Shown here piece after piece: positions 1 to 11,961 of a stretch of 64,000 bases of DNA. The position numbers and the translations under genes were made by a program. Position 1 is the first letter of the stretch. Each line of letters begins with the position of its first letter. Source of the stretch: Acanthamoeba castellanii str. Neff (taxonomy: Eukaryota > Discosea > Longamoebia > Acanthamoebidae); contig NW_004457584.1 in NCBI RefSeq assembly GCF_000313135.1, forward strand, positions 583,143 to 647,142, in the 5' to 3' direction. Under the pieces are notes generated by a model. That model was given only the letters and a program-made list of their open reading frames with translations. It was not told the DNA's origin and searched no databases.

Positions 1-2501
1 CAAGTTGTAGAGATCCTTCTTACTGTCGGCCCGAGCCCAAATGGTGTAGGCATCTGGCGTGATGGTTAGCAGTCGCGGATCGAGCTTGCTATATTACGCT
101 GGTGCTCCACGTACCGGATGACAGCGGAACCTTGTTCGATTTGACGAGCTCCGGCCGCAGCAGGTTGTACAGAATGATGCCCTTACGCCCCACACTAGCG
201 TGTCACCGATCCACCGCGTAAGTAGGGAAACACCACAAACCGAGCGAGAAAAGTGATTGGAAGGTGGGCTCTTCTTGGTATGTGTTGGGGCACGCACTTG
301 GCAGGGTCTGGGCGCTCGGGAGGGAACGTGCGGGCAAAGTCCTGTGTGAACGGAGAGCAGATGAGTACCACGTGTGGCATTCATTGTACAGAAAAGTAGG
401 AATGTGTGACTCCGCGCCGTACCACAACGTAGTAGCGATCGTCGGTGCCCTTGTGCGCCTCAATGTCCACAGGTCCGTAGATCTTCTTGCCCAGTCCTTC
501 GGGCGTCCCCACGTAGTGGCCCTACACCACGCATGTGCCATCAAGAATGTCAATCATGTTGCAATGGAATGCGCGCCTAATCGAAGAATTCCTGCGCGTT
601 TTATGCGCGTGAAGGCATAGGGGACGGCGTACGCGCAGGTGCATCTTGCGGGCGGCCTGCTTCATCATCGCTTTGAGCGTCGGGTCCTCGCAGTGGATGG
701 TGACGCCGGCGTCGCACGAGCCGTATCGGAGGGTCCCGGCGTTGATGGGCAGGATGGTGATGGCAATCAGCCGGAAGCCCAAATAGTCAATCACTGTGTT
801 GGATTCGTTCATATTAGCATGAATCGTGTGTCGTGCGCCGTGTGTCGTGTGTGCCGTGCGATGCGTGCAGATTAAAATGCAGGCAGTGAGTGCGTACGGG
901 CCATGAGAGGAACGTGAAGGCCAGGAATCTGGCAACTGTAGTAGTGGATCAAACCCTTCAGATCGTGCGAGGCCGCCTTCCTGTAAAGTCCATGCGGTGG
1001 CGTCAGTGCGCCACTCCACGCCCAGCCAAGAGGGCAAGGGACACAAGGCAAGGTGTGACGCACATGGCGTATTCATCGCCACCGTAGATGCCGAAGATGT
1101 CGGTGGCGAATTTGAAGAAGATGCCCTGCACGATGTACTTCTCGCCGCCAGCTTGTCCACCCACCGCGATGGGCTTGATCGTCTTCTTCGACTCTGCCGC
1201 ATCCCAAGGTTAACTCCTTCAGTCGCGTGCATGTGCGTGTGCGGTGTGTGCGGTAGTGCGTGCGATGACAAGTACCATGTAGGCCCAGTTCGGAGATGAT
1301 GATCTGGCCGAACGGAGGGAGAACACGTTTTCCGTTGGTTAGGGATTATTGTGTGTCTGTCTGTCATATGAGGGAGAGTGTACACACCTTGCCATAGGTC
1401 TCAGCCGCAAACACGAAGTCGTGCGCCAGGCGGGCCATCTCGGCGAACTTATTTGCCGACGGCTCCAAGCTCAACAGTCGCTGTACACGCGGAGAGCAGA
1501 GAAAGGTGAGCGCCGTGTGCGCGATATTCACGTGCGTTCTGCCTGATTGTGCGTGTGCGGTGATGCGTGAATGTACCTGAAACTGCTCGTTCCAGTTCTT
1601 TGTTTGGCATCTTTGCCTGATCACCGGTTGATCCTCTTCGTCTTCGCTGTCGCTGTCGCTGTCGTCTTCGCTTTCGCCCCCCACGGCTTCCGGCGCGCCA
1701 CTGTATCGAATCGGAAACAGAAAAATGCCCGCGTGAGCCCTTGGCACTGCCACACCACGCCGAAGACGCCCAAGGGACGAGCCAACAGTTCGTACGCTTG
1801 GTCGGCGTAGGCGTAGACCCCTTGAGCTGTCCCGCTGGCCTGCTCCACCTCCGAAGAACCGTAGACCGCAGCTGCCCATGCGATCGCATCACGACGAGGC
1901 GTGTCTCGCAAATGAGCATTGGGCGGTCATCATCACCTTCATCACGGCGGCGCTACAAAGGTGTACCCATAGTGTCGGCCGAGTTGTCCATCGCTTGCGC
2001 GTACGTCAATCGGCTGCTGCGCGTATTCGAGATCGCAGTTTTAGTGTTTGATGTGGGTTTGTTTGTTTGTTTGTTTGCTTCTGCAGAGCTTCAACAAAGG
2101 CAAGAAGGCCGGCAGGAGAAGGTACCTCTCAATGTCGACGTTGAAGGTCTCGTAGGGAGTCATGTAGGGCTGCTCCTCCTCACCTGAAGGCGGAAAGATA
2201 CGGTTCGCAGTCAGCCAAGCACAGCATAGCAACACCTCTAGCAAGGCACGGTTTTGGGGGGGGGGTGAGTGGTTGGTGGCGTGTGCTACCATGATCGTCG
2301 TGGGGCAGCGCTCCGGCAGTGTCCCACGCACCACTGCACACAACAATGGAATTAGAATAAAATGAGAAGTAGAGCACACGACGTGAAAAAAAGAGCGAAG
2401 GCGAAGGCGTGCACTGACCTGGCCTGGTCGGCCTCCTCCGCCATTGTTGAGGTTTGGTCCACCGCGAACTCCACGTCCGTGCTGTCGACCACGTAACTCA
2501 T
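1..2501 (-). CDS. CLU-like domain protein (partial, C-terminal part off the left edge)
   Basis: Multi-exon minus-strand gene. The proposed first exon begins with ATG at 2499-2501 (MSYVVDSTDVEF), and exons follow down to base 1. Readable coding blocks include EEEQPYMTPYETFNVDIE (about 2100-2190), YADQAYELLARPLGVF (about 1750-1820), FAEMARLAHDFVFAAETYG (about 1390-1450), GIFFKFATDIFGIYGGDEYA (about 1075-1140), LIHYYSCQIPGLHVPLM (about 900-960), LGFRLIAITILPI (about 750-790), KIYGPVDIEAHKGTDDRYYV (about 430-500), DFARTFPPERPDP (about 305-345) and LYNLLRPELVKSNKVPLSS (about 97-165). The sequence DDRYYVV followed by DFARTFPPE resembles the core of CLU/TIF31 domains and of related amoebal multidomain proteins. 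Exon 1 does not join exon 2 in phase with the obvious splice sites, so the start is uncertain. The family assignment comes from motif recall; the remaining domains lie outside the window. Confidence 0.5.
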
Positions 2502-2719
2502 CTTGACTTCGTCTGTTCAGTGGCAGAAAACGAAACGGAGGCAAACGAAGGCAGCACGCTTTGCTCCGTGTTGGGTGAAGACGTAAATAAATCGCAGAAA
2601 GTATTGGAAATAAACAGCACCAACCAAAACTGAGAAGTGGAACATTACGAACCAATGGGAGGAAAATTGACCGGCGATTTTTTTTTCTTTCTTCATATCA
2701 AGAAAATCAAAAGAAAAAG

Positions 2720-5548
2720 ATGGAGAGCAGCAAAGCAGATGATGCTGATTACGTGACGCTCGTACTCGCCAGCGGCGGTAGTGAATCCGCTGAGTTTCTT
2801 TGCCCGCGCCAGTTCCTCCACCATTCCGTACGATTATCCTTATTTTTAAGATTATTATTATATTATTTGTATTAATGGGTTAATTATAATTAAATGGGTT
2901 CATGTGCAGGAGAGCGAGTACCTGCGGCAGCTGGTCTCTGCGGCGTGGGCCGAGGGCCAGCGCTCGCGCATCGAAATCAAGTACGACTGCACCCCGGACA
3001 ACTTCGAGTCCATCCTCCGCTTCGCCTTCGGCCACCGACGCAAGGCCAAAGTCTACGACCAGCACCGCCACCACCACTCCACTGGCAGTGCCAGCCACGT
3101 CGACCCCGTCGAAGTCGGCGACGCCGACGCTGCTGCAACCGACGCCGACGCCGTCGACGCCATCTTCGCGCAACCAGCGGGCCGCACGGACTGGGCGGCG
3201 CTCGCACACGAGGAGGACAAGAAGCCCAGGGCCACTGCGCCGGCACAATCTACAGCGAGCCTCGGTCAAGGCGGTAATGACGACGGCGACGGCGACCTCG
3301 AACCATTCGCGCTCGACGAAGGTGACGACGATGGTCGCCAGGAGGTGGAAGACGATGCGTGGGTGGAGGAGCTGATCTCGCGCGAGAATGCGGTGTCGCT
3401 CTACGGCGACGCGCTGTTCTTTCAGCTGCCGGAGCTGGCGGCGGCTTGCGAGGCGTTCGTGGCGCGGCACGTGGTGGGCTATCACAACGCGTGCCAGTAC
3501 TGGATCGTGAGCGCCCAGGCCGGCCTCCACTCGCTCGAGCACCACTGCCGTGCCATCTTCCAGGACCACTTTTCCAAGGTCTGTTCGAACGACACACACA
3601 CACACACACAACGCATGGCACACGCGTGCATGATACTGACGTGTGGTGTGTCGACAGATTGTCAAGCACGACGATTTTCTGCAGCTGCCGAAGGAGCTGC
3701 TGCTGCAGGCCGTGCGGTCGCCCTGCCTCAAGGCCGAGTCCGAGGAGCAGATCTGGGACGCCGTCCTGCGCTGGGGCCGGCACCAATGCGCCGACGACGC
3801 GGCCGACGACGACGATGAAAGCGAAGAGGACGACACCACTGTCGACAAGAAGAACAGAGACAAGGGCAAGGAGAAGGTGGGCGTAAAGAGAAACGAAAAG
3901 GAAAAGAAGAAGGAAAAGAAGACTACGATGGCCGGTCGGCCGGCTGCGCGTTGGGAGCGCGGCGTGAACGTGGCCGAAGACGGCGAGGCGGAGGAGGCGG
4001 CGCGCAAGGCAAGGGCCGAGCGCGAGAAAGACGAAGAGCAGAGGATCAGTCACGCGCTCAAGACCCGCGTCCTGCCCGAGTTCATCCCCTTCATCCGCTA
4101 CCCGCTCATGAACTACGCCTTTCTCTGCGGTGCGTGCGGTGGCGCACGTGTGTGTCGTGTGTGTCGTGTGTGTCGTGTGTGTCGTGTGTGTCGTGTGCGA
4201 CTGACGTCAAGATTTCGCTCTAGAACGAGTGGCGCCGAGCGGTCTGGTGCCGCACGAGCTGTTGGACGAGGCCTACCAGTTCCTGCTCTACCAGGCCAAC
4301 GGGCTCTCCGGCGGGTTCAAGGGAACCGACAACGGCAAGCGACCGCCCTCCTTCCGCGTCCACGCCCGGACCCCCAAAGTGGTGCGTGCCATTTGATCGT
4401 GTGCGGTGCGTTGTGCGGTTGTGTGCGTGGGCTGACGTCAGATGGAATGCGTGTGGAATTTGGGGTGGGTGCAGAGGTTGGCGGAGGTGCACACGGCCAC
4501 GGCGCGCGGCGGGTCGGTGCGGTCGGCCAATCGGGAGATCGTGGCCGAGGTCTTCCGGTGGCTCTTCGACGCGCGGCCGCCGCACGCCTCGCTCGTGGCC
4601 CTCCAGCACAGCGTCGAGCACCTCCTGAGCGCCAAGCCAGTGGGCCGCATGTTCCCCTGGATCACGGCCGAGCTCGTCGTCACTCATCTCGAGTCCATCG
4701 GCTTCGTATCGGCATCTGAGCCGACAGCGGCGGTGGCGGCGGCCAACCCGCAGCCGCGGGGCGGCGTACAGCCGAAGAAGCAGAAGAAGCCGCGGCGCGC
4801 GGTGGTGTACAACATCCAGCGCGACGAGGAGCCGCCGCAGGTGTCGCACACCTCGCGCGCCTTCAGCGTCATCGTCGAAGACATTCTGCTGTGGCTCCGG
4901 TACTTGCATTCACCGCACACACCGCACACACCGCACACACCGCACACACCGCACACACCGCACACACCGCACACACCGCACACACCGCACACACCGCACA
5001 CACCGCACACGATGCTAACGGCATGAGCTGAGTGCAGGGACCACCCGTCGCGTCCGGGCCACATGGATGCGCTGCTGCGCCAGGTCAAGTACTACCTGGG
5101 CCGCAAGAAGGTGAAGAACGTGTTCATGACCGACGCGCAGAAGGTGGTCCACCTGCTGGTCCACGATCGGGTGGTGATGCAGCGCCGCTTGGACGCGGAC
5201 GAGGCCGAGCGCCGCCGACGTGGCGGCGGGCGCTACCAGCAGTACGCCCAGGAGCAGCAGGGCCAGGTGATGCTCAACGCGTGCCGCGATTCCGTATTCG
5301 CGTGCGCCGCGTGCGGCCGGGCCTTTGTCTTCGACGCCCAGAAGTCCAAGGAGTTCTATCGACGCAGGCTCCACGTGCCCACCCGCTGCCCGGCCTGCCC
5401 AAAGCCCGAGCCTTTGCCGAGTCAGCTGGCGGCGCAGTCGCAGCGGTCGCGGCCTGCGGCGCCGCGTCAGGGCCGGCGGGGCGACTTTCTGCGCGGGCGC
5501 TACCACCAGGCCACGCTCATCGACCGCCTCGTCAACAACATCTATTGA
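2720..5548 (+). CDS. BTB-BACK domain protein
   Basis: Six exons fit exactly: 2720-2827, 2910-3578, 3658-4129, 4224-4381, 4475-4899 and 5038-5548. They total 2343 nt, or 780 residues plus TGA. Every junction is GT-AG and in phase. The N-terminal part (DYVTLVLASGG, then RIEIKYDCTPDNFESILRF) is a divergent BTB fold interrupted by an acidic insert. The exon from 3658 (IVKHDDFLQLPKELLLQAV, then EEQIWDAVLRWGRH) is a typical BACK domain, and a KR-rich acidic low-complexity insert follows. The C-terminal part has a possible zinc-binding pair of CxxC motifs (CAACG and CPACPK) near 5300-5400. BTB-BACK proteins usually act as CUL3 adaptors; no Kelch repeats follow here, so the substrate-binding part is unknown. 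The gene ends 32 bp from the stop of the convergent P450 gene. Confidence 0.85.
4148..4199 (+). repeat. Intronic TGTGTGTCG 9-mer tandem repeat
   Basis: About five to six copies of a TGTGTGTCG unit fill the intron between 4130 and 4223 of the BTB-BACK gene. The same 9-mer recurs in the kinesin gene near 43.5 kb. Confidence 0.85.
4911..5010 (+). repeat. Intronic CACCGCACA 9-mer tandem repeat
   Basis: Eleven near-perfect copies of a 9-base unit (CACCGCACA) lie inside the 4900-5037 intron of the BTB-BACK gene. The splice sites on both sides stay intact, and the repeat is open in some frames as TPHTPH, which is not coding. Confidence 0.9.
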
Positions 5549-5580
5549 TCGATGATGGTACATAAGGCTACACAAAAAGT

Positions 5581-8203
5581 TTATGAGGAAATGGGGCGCG
5601 GGTGCACGGTCATGCGCATCCCGTAGCGCGCTCGCAGCGTGGTGGCGAACTCGGCCTCGGCCAGGTGGCCCGGCACCAGCTGCAACCGGAACCTCTGGCC
5701 CACCATCGCCGCCACTACATCGTCGTATGTGCGCGTGCGTGCGTGCGTGAGTGCGTGCGGTGGGGCGTGTGTAAACCTGGGCCTGACTTGAAAGCTCCCA
5801 CGACGTACCCATCTTGATCTCCTTGCGCGCCATCTCTTCACCGATGCACGAGCGGGGACCGGCGCCGAAGGGCACAAAGGTCATCGGGGCCGGCCACTTG
5901 CCCTCCTCCACCTTCCACTGCTCCCGGTCCGGGTTGAACGTTTCTGCCCGACAATGATAATGATAATAATTATTATTATTCTTAGTCTTATTCTTATTCT
6001 TCCACCGAAAAGCCTTTCCTTTTCGGTGGAAGATGGGCGTACCGGGGTCGCTCCAGTTGTCCGGATGGTGCATCACGATGTAGGGCGACCAGGCCGCCTT
6101 GGTGCCCTTGGGCAGGAACCAGTCCTTGCCCTCTGTTTGTTTGTTTCATGAACGGTTTAAAATCGTGGCCCCGCCGGCATAAGGTGGGCGGTTGCATCGT
6201 ACGGTGGTGGATGGTGATGTCCCTGGTCACCTCCCTGCCGAGGCTGGGCGCCGATGGCTTCAATCTGAGCGTCTCCTTCATCAACTGCACATACATACAC
6301 AAATGCAAATATATAAGTATTCACATTTACAAATAAAGAAGACAAAAAAACACTAATAACGTACCTTGTCCAGGAAGGTGAGCTGAGACAAGTCCTGGAA
6401 GGTGGGTGTGCGACCCGCCAGGACCTGGTCCAGCTCCGCGTGGAACCTGGCCTCGACGTCACTGTTCTGAGAGATGTAGTAGAAGAGCCACGTCAGCTGG
6501 TTCATGGTGGTGTCGTGGCCTGCGAACATGAACGTCATCATCTGCCGACCACACCACATCGAGTCGTGTGGGGAGTTAGCTTGCAACGTGAAATTGATTA
6601 ATAAAATATTATTAATAATTTTAAGAATATTAATTATAAATTATAAATTAAAGTTTGGGACCCAACCTGGCGGATGATTTCGTCGTCGTCAACCCATTGG
6701 CCTTCGGGCTTCTGGCTCTCGCGCAGCATGCACGCCAAAATGTCCCGCTCGTCATCGCGCACTCCGCTCTCTCTGCGCTCGACCACGATGCGTCGGAATG
6801 TGGTCTGCAGCAGCTCCATCTGCTTGAAGTACTTTCGCTCGGCTGACGCGTACAACAGATCAGTGATTACCACTTCATACGACACACGACACACACGACA
6901 CACACGACACACGACACGGACCTGGAGTGCGCCAGATCTTCCAGATGGGAAACAGGGCAAGCCAGCGATTCTGGTAGAGGTGCCGCAGACAATCGTCGTA
7001 GGCCTACCACGCACGGCACACACCGGTGAGCCGAGAGAGCGTCTTTGATTGTTCACTGCGTTCGATTGAAGGGCGAGGGGGAGCCGCCGGCACCTTGGGA
7101 CTGTCGGGGTTCGTCTGCGTGCCAAAGTCGAAGCCGAGACACAGCTGGCCTGTGGGCCAACACTACAAATGTGAGCCACAAGTGTGCCTGTTTTTGGCGG
7201 GGGTGCCGTCTGTGGATCGCTCACCGATGACGTCGAAGGTGAGCCGCTGGAACTCGTCTTGCACGTCGAGGGGCTCGCCCGACCTCGCATGAGCGCCCAG
7301 GGCCTCGCACAGAATCTCCGCTCGGTTCGCCACCCTATTCATCAACTGTCACGCACACATTCATCATCCACCAGCATAGTCATCTTCATCAATCATCATC
7401 ATCATCCATCATCCATCGTCCATCGTCCATCATAGCAAGGTGAGTGGTTGGTACCAGGTTGAGGTTGGACTTGTGGAACGCCGGACCGACCAGCTTCCTG
7501 CTCCTCCTGTGGCCATCGCCATTGAACTGGAGCACCAGTCCTGTAGGGCAGGGTCCGATTGTGGTCAGCGAGGCTGCGCTGGAAATTGAACGCAGGGCCG
7601 AGCCTGACGCACCCGAGGCGATGTCGTGGAAGATGTCGTTGAGGTCCTTCTCGCGGTCGAATGTCATGTAGTCCTGGTCCAGCACCTGCTTGAGCACCTC
7701 GGGACTTCCGAGCACAACGCTGACGGCCATAAAACCGAGAAAGTGGGTGGTGAGCGTCTGGTCTCTACGCGCTGCAGTGTCAAGGGCGAGGGTGGGATCA
7801 ACGCACTAGGGCTTCATGCCGAGCCAGAACGTGTAGACGGGGCCATAGAGGAGCGAGTGCTGCCTCAGCAGCTCGTGGAACGCTTCGACGGGGTGCACTG
7901 CAGAGGTGATGACACCAGCAAAAAAAAGGAATAAAAATAAAGTCTTAAAAGGAGGGAAAAAAAAGAGGGGGAGCAGGCGTACGAAGATGAGCGCTGCCGA
8001 TGATGGGAAAGGGGACTGGCCCAGCTGAAGGCAAGGTCCGCCACTTGTAGCGCAGGTACACCTGCAACACGCCCCCCCCCCGAAACGAAAATGATGTTGG
8101 CCAGTTGTGGCTTGGCGTTGCTTTCCGTGTGTGAGCAGCGTACATAGTGCAGGAGGATCGCCAGCACAGCCACGCCCAGACTGAGCAGCCACAGTGGTGC
8201 CAT
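5581..8203 (-). CDS. Cytochrome P450 monooxygenase
   Basis: Multi-exon gene with ATG at 8201-8203 and TAA at 5581-5583. It begins with a hydrophobic N-terminal anchor (MAPLWLLSLGVAVLAILL), which joins in phase to VYLRYKWRTLPSAGPVPFP, the proline-rich hinge of microsomal P450s. Later exons carry the I-helix oxygen-binding motif AGHDTT (about 6500-6520), the K-helix ExxR as KETLRL (about 6270), GTKAAWSPYIVMHHPDNW (about 6050-6110), and the heme-ligand loop FGAGPRSCIG with its cysteine (about 5840-5880). The C-terminal exon is 5581 to about 5720. All catalytic signatures are present, so it should be an active, ER-anchored, class II-type P450. The substrate cannot be predicted. One intron contains a perfect hairpin. 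The start lies only 87 bp from the stop of the neighbouring stress-protein gene. Confidence 0.9.
5998..6033. repeat. Perfect 15-bp inverted repeat in a P450 intron
   Basis: Bases 5998-6012 are the exact reverse complement of 6019-6033, with a 6-base loop (CCTTTC). On the coding (minus) strand the hairpin lies just inside the intron, a few bases after the GTACGCC donor. It would fold readily in the pre-mRNA. Confidence 0.9.
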
Positions 8204-8289
8204 GGCCCAAAGAAGAAAAACGACCTTTTTATGTCTTTGTTTTATTCTTTTTTCGTGTCACACCCAAATTGACTGGGGGACAAATAACA

Positions 8290-9147
8290 CTATCTGACGA
8301 TCATAACCGGGCAATGGGCGTTCTGGACCACGTACTCGGACACCGAACCGAGAACCAGCCTGCACGCGAAGAGTTTGCCGTCAGCCGCCACACACACACA
8401 TCACACACAGCACACACACACACACACATCACACAGCACAACGAGCAACAACAACACGTCCACACGTTGTGACAATGTACCTTGACACGATGCCCAGGCC
8501 GCGGGTGCCCATGACTACAAGATCGACGTTGCCCAGCTTCTCCAGTTCCTCGCAGATGGCCTCCCTCGCAGAGTGGGCTTCCTTGTTCTCATACGTGAAT
8601 CGCTCCTGCACCGCACCGGCCACCACACTGGATTAGCGCACGCGCAAACCGCACACGCACGACCGCACACGCGCACGCACACCACAGAGAAGACACGGCC
8701 GCGAAGTACCTTGGGAGCTTCGTCGGCCAGGTTCTCGAATTCATCGTGCGCCTTCTGCGCCTTCTCTCGCTCGTTCACGTCGTTCATGTGCCGCAGCTCG
8801 TGTTCCATCGGGTTCACCATCGACAACACGTCCAACACTCCACCTTGACCAACAAGTTCAACATTTTTATGCTTATTTAGAATTATATATTCACCATTTA
8901 TTAATTATTATTTATATTCACTATTCATTATTTATGCAATCTATACAAGATGATTTGTGGATGTACCTTCGGAGGAGGGCTTGAGGGGTTGCCCGTCGGG
9001 TCCGCGGGGTTCGAAGACTTCGCTCACGTGCAGCACCACCATCTCGCCGATGTTCTCGTCCACCAGCCTCTGTCCAGCCTTCAGTGCGCGCTTCGCTCCG
9101 TCCGACCCGTCCCAGCAGACAACCACTTTCTTCATCTTCTGCTTCAA
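8290..9147 (-). CDS. Universal stress protein (UspA-like, ATP-binding type)
   Basis: Four exons run from ATG at 9145-9147 to TAG at 8290-8292. A second in-frame ATG at 9133-9135 is an alternative start and also gives a normal family N-terminus. The first exon (KKVVVCWDGSDGAKRAL, then GEMVVLHVSEVFEP) is the first beta-alpha unit of the Usp fold with its nucleotide-binding aspartate. Exon 2 covers about 8710-8843 and is a charged helical region, and exon 3 ends in VDLVVMGTRGLGIVS. Exon 3 splices in phase to RLVLGSVSEYVVQNAHCPVM. Together they recreate the ATP-binding motif G-x2-G-x9-G-S exactly, so this member should bind ATP. Its cellular role is not defined by sequence. Confidence 0.9.
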
Positions 9148-9299
9148 TGTTCCTTCAATCTTTGTTTAGTTCTGGTGCAATGGCTTCTCTGCCATGTGCG
9201 GCTGTGTGGGTGCCGCGGGGAGAAAACTTGATTGTTTCTCGATGAAATCGCAACGAATTACCACTCAATTATCATTTTGCGTAGTAAAAAAAACGATAG

Positions 9300-10712
9300 A
9301 TGCATGTGCTGCACAGATGGAAGCTCGATCGGGACCTGCCCGGCCCTGAGGAGGTCCTACATGGACAGGAGGCGAGGAAGAAATGGCTGAGCCGCTGGTC
9401 GTGCTCGTGCCAACTCGCGGCAGCCGATTCGAACACACCAGGACAGAATCTGGTGGTATTCATCTACTCTGAGGCCGACGAGGCCCTACGTCGTGGCTTC
9501 CCCTTCGCTGCTGATCTGGCCCAGCCACTCGCAGATGATGATCATCATCAATCGACGACGACTCTCCTGCTGCGGGGCCCGCTGCGCCAAGAGGACGCCC
9601 AACGACGTCAGACCGAAGAGCAGCAGCTGCACCAGCTCCTCCTGCGACACGTTCAACATCATCGCTCGGCCCTCGAGAAAGATGACGAGGTGAAGGTGTG
9701 CTACGCGCGCAAGGTGTATCGCTTTCCACTTCTTCCACAGCGACAGCAACGTACAGACGAGGCCGACGGCGACGTGGTGGTGTTCGTGCGGGAGGACCAC
9801 GAGATCGTGCCGCACGGCCAAGTGTGGGAGGGCTCGGTCGAGATGGCCCGCTGGATCTGCGCTCACTACCACGAGCGCTTCAGAACCGGCAGTGGTCTAG
9901 TGCGTCCGCGCGTTCTCGAGCTGGGCAGCGGCTGCGGCCTGCCGGGCCTCGTTCTGGCTGCGCTCGGCGCTCAGGTTCGCCGCACACGCACGACCGCACA
10001 CGCACACGCACGACCGCACACGCACCACCGCACGACCGCACCCGCACACGCAGCATTGATTACTAATCAGAGCTGTGACCGCTTTGGCTCCAGGTCACTC
10101 TAAGCGATCGATCGGAGGGCGCGCTGAACAATCTCGTACACAACGTCGGCGTCAACATGTCTGCGTTCACAGGTTTGTCCGTCTGGAAATGTCCACCGCT
10201 TTGCACCTTTTCTTTCGTACAAACTGACCGCACGTCACGCACACACAGGCTCGTCCCCGCCCGCGGTAGTGCACCTGGACTGGGCCGAGCCCGGAACCAT
10301 GCGGCCGGTGTGGCCGCCGCAGGCGGTGGTCGGGTCGTCGTCGACCGACCCGCGCGGGTTCGACTTCATTGTGGGCACCGAGGTGGTCTACAGCGAGGAG
10401 GGTGCCGAGCACCTCATCAACACCGTCAAGGCCTGGCTTCGCAACCACTGCGGCGACAACCACGCGGCCCGCCCATCGTTCTATCTTCTCCAGAACCCGC
10501 TGCGCGCGGGGCTCAAGCACTTTGTAGGCCTCCTCGCCGGCGCCGACCGACAGCTGGCCGACGACAAGCAGGAGCTGAGACGCGGACTTGCCCTCGAAGA
10601 ACTGGACAGCGAGCACCGCCCGCCGCCATTGCCAGCGGCAGGACCACCACTCGCGTACGAGCCGAGCGAAACGGAGCAGCTGCGGTTGTATAGGGTCACC
10701 ACTCGGGCCTGA
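9300..10712 (+). CDS. METTL21-like protein lysine methyltransferase
   Basis: Three exons: 9300 to about 9974, about 10094-10168, and about 10249-10712 (TGA). The long first exon ends with the SAM-binding motif I, LELGSGCGLPGLVLAALGA. It is preceded by the family's HGQVWEGSVEMARW segment, where the tryptophan and acidic residue are typical of METTL21/EEF lysine methyltransferases. The next exons give VTLSDR (motif II acidic residue) and VVHLDWAEP, then DFIVGTEVVYSEEGAEHL. This last block corresponds to the D-x-x-Y-type post-I region of the family, here with E-x-V-Y. The seven-beta-strand fold predicts SAM-dependent methylation of lysine in a protein; the target is unknown. The N-terminal 120 residues are weakly conserved and the exact start is uncertain. 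It ends 27 bp before the convergent aquaporin stop. Confidence 0.8.
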
Positions 10713-10738
10713 GCCCTCCAAGTACATGGCTCAACCCA

Positions 10739-11961
10739 TCACCGCTCGCTGGCCTGGTCGATTCGCTGTTCTTCCTCGTCCTCGGGACCCGCACGGCCGA
10801 TCCCTGTGAAGTGAGCGCAACAAGCCCAACATCAGAGCGTTCACACATAAGCCGGCCCGCGTGCGCGTGCGTGCGGTCGTGAGCGCGTGTGCGTGTGCGG
10901 TGCGTACCGTTGGCGTCGAGCACCGCGTAGGGGTGCACTCGTGACCCCAGCATGAAGGTGAGCAGCGCGGCGAGGACCGCGCCGACCATCGGACCCACGA
11001 TGAAGATCCACACCTCGCGCAGGGGCTTGCCGCCCGCCAGCAGCGCCGGCGCCAGCGAACGGAACGGGTCCATCGACGCTCCGCCCAGCGGCCTGTCATC
11101 AACCTTGATCAGCAACCGCACTCACCACACGACACGACACACGACACACACCACACGACGATGATGAGGACGTACCCGCCAACGATGCCGAGAGCGGTGA
11201 CGATGACGCCGACGGCGATGGCACCGTTGGCTCCGACCACCTTGGCGCGCTCCGCCACGTTGAGGTAGACGAAGTTCATCAGCGCCGAGAAGACGATCTC
11301 CATGGCGAGGCCGGCCTCGATGCTCACGCCGTCGGGCAGCGTGGCGCCCACGTCGCCCTCCTTCCCCAGAAAGCCCATCACCAGCAGACCCGCCATCATC
11401 GCTCCTGTGCGCCAGTACAGTCTCAGTCGACACGACACGACACGACACGACACGACACGACACGACACGACACGACACGACACGACCAACGACACGACAC
11501 GACACGCACACAACGATGACTGGACGCACCGATGAACTGGGCGGGCAGATAGTAGAGGAGGCGCCACCACTCGAAGACGCGGCGCAGGGAGAAGGCGAGG
11601 GAGGTGGACGGGTTGAAGTGGGCGCCCGAGACCTGGCCGATGGCGAACACCAGCGCCATGATGGTCAGCCCCTCGGCCAGCGCCGAACCTGGACCCTCCG
11701 CCCCTTACGATCAGCTCCCGGCGCACTACCTACCGCACACACATAAACGCGACCGCACACGACACCACACGCACACACACACACGACCGCACACGCACCT
11801 AGTTCGGAGGTGTGCGGACTGGCGTTGCCCAGGCAGGAGATGAGCACGATAGAGAAGGTGCCGATGGCTTCGGCCAGGCCGCGCCTGAACTCGGCGAGGA
11901 GAGCCTTGTGGCGCTTGTGCCGCCTCCCGCCCGGCAAGTACTCGTACAGCTCGAGTTCCAT
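10739..11961 (-). CDS. Aquaporin / MIP-family channel with atypical NPA boxes
   Basis: Five exons from ATG at 11959-11961 to TGA at 10739-10741. Membrane segments are readable in order: LAEAIGTFSIVLISCLG, TIMALVFAIGQVSGAHF, AGLAMEIVFSALMNFVYL, GAIAVGVIVTALGIVGG and WIFIVGPMVGAVLAALLTF. The first pore box is NPS, in AHFNPSTSLAF. The second box, where MIPs have SMNPAR, reads SMDPFRSLAPAL. The selectivity-filter arginine after this box is kept. The splice join GIVGG/PLGGASMDPF is in phase, so the change is not a gene-model artefact. The C-terminus ends in an acidic tail, EDEEEQRIDQASER. Permeability (water, glycerol, other) cannot be assumed given the altered second box. Confidence 0.85.
11429..11506. 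repeat. Intronic ACACG pentamer array
   Basis: Some fourteen copies of an ACACG/CACGA pentamer lie in an aquaporin intron. One interruption (ACCAACG) breaks the array near 11486. Confidence 0.85.
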
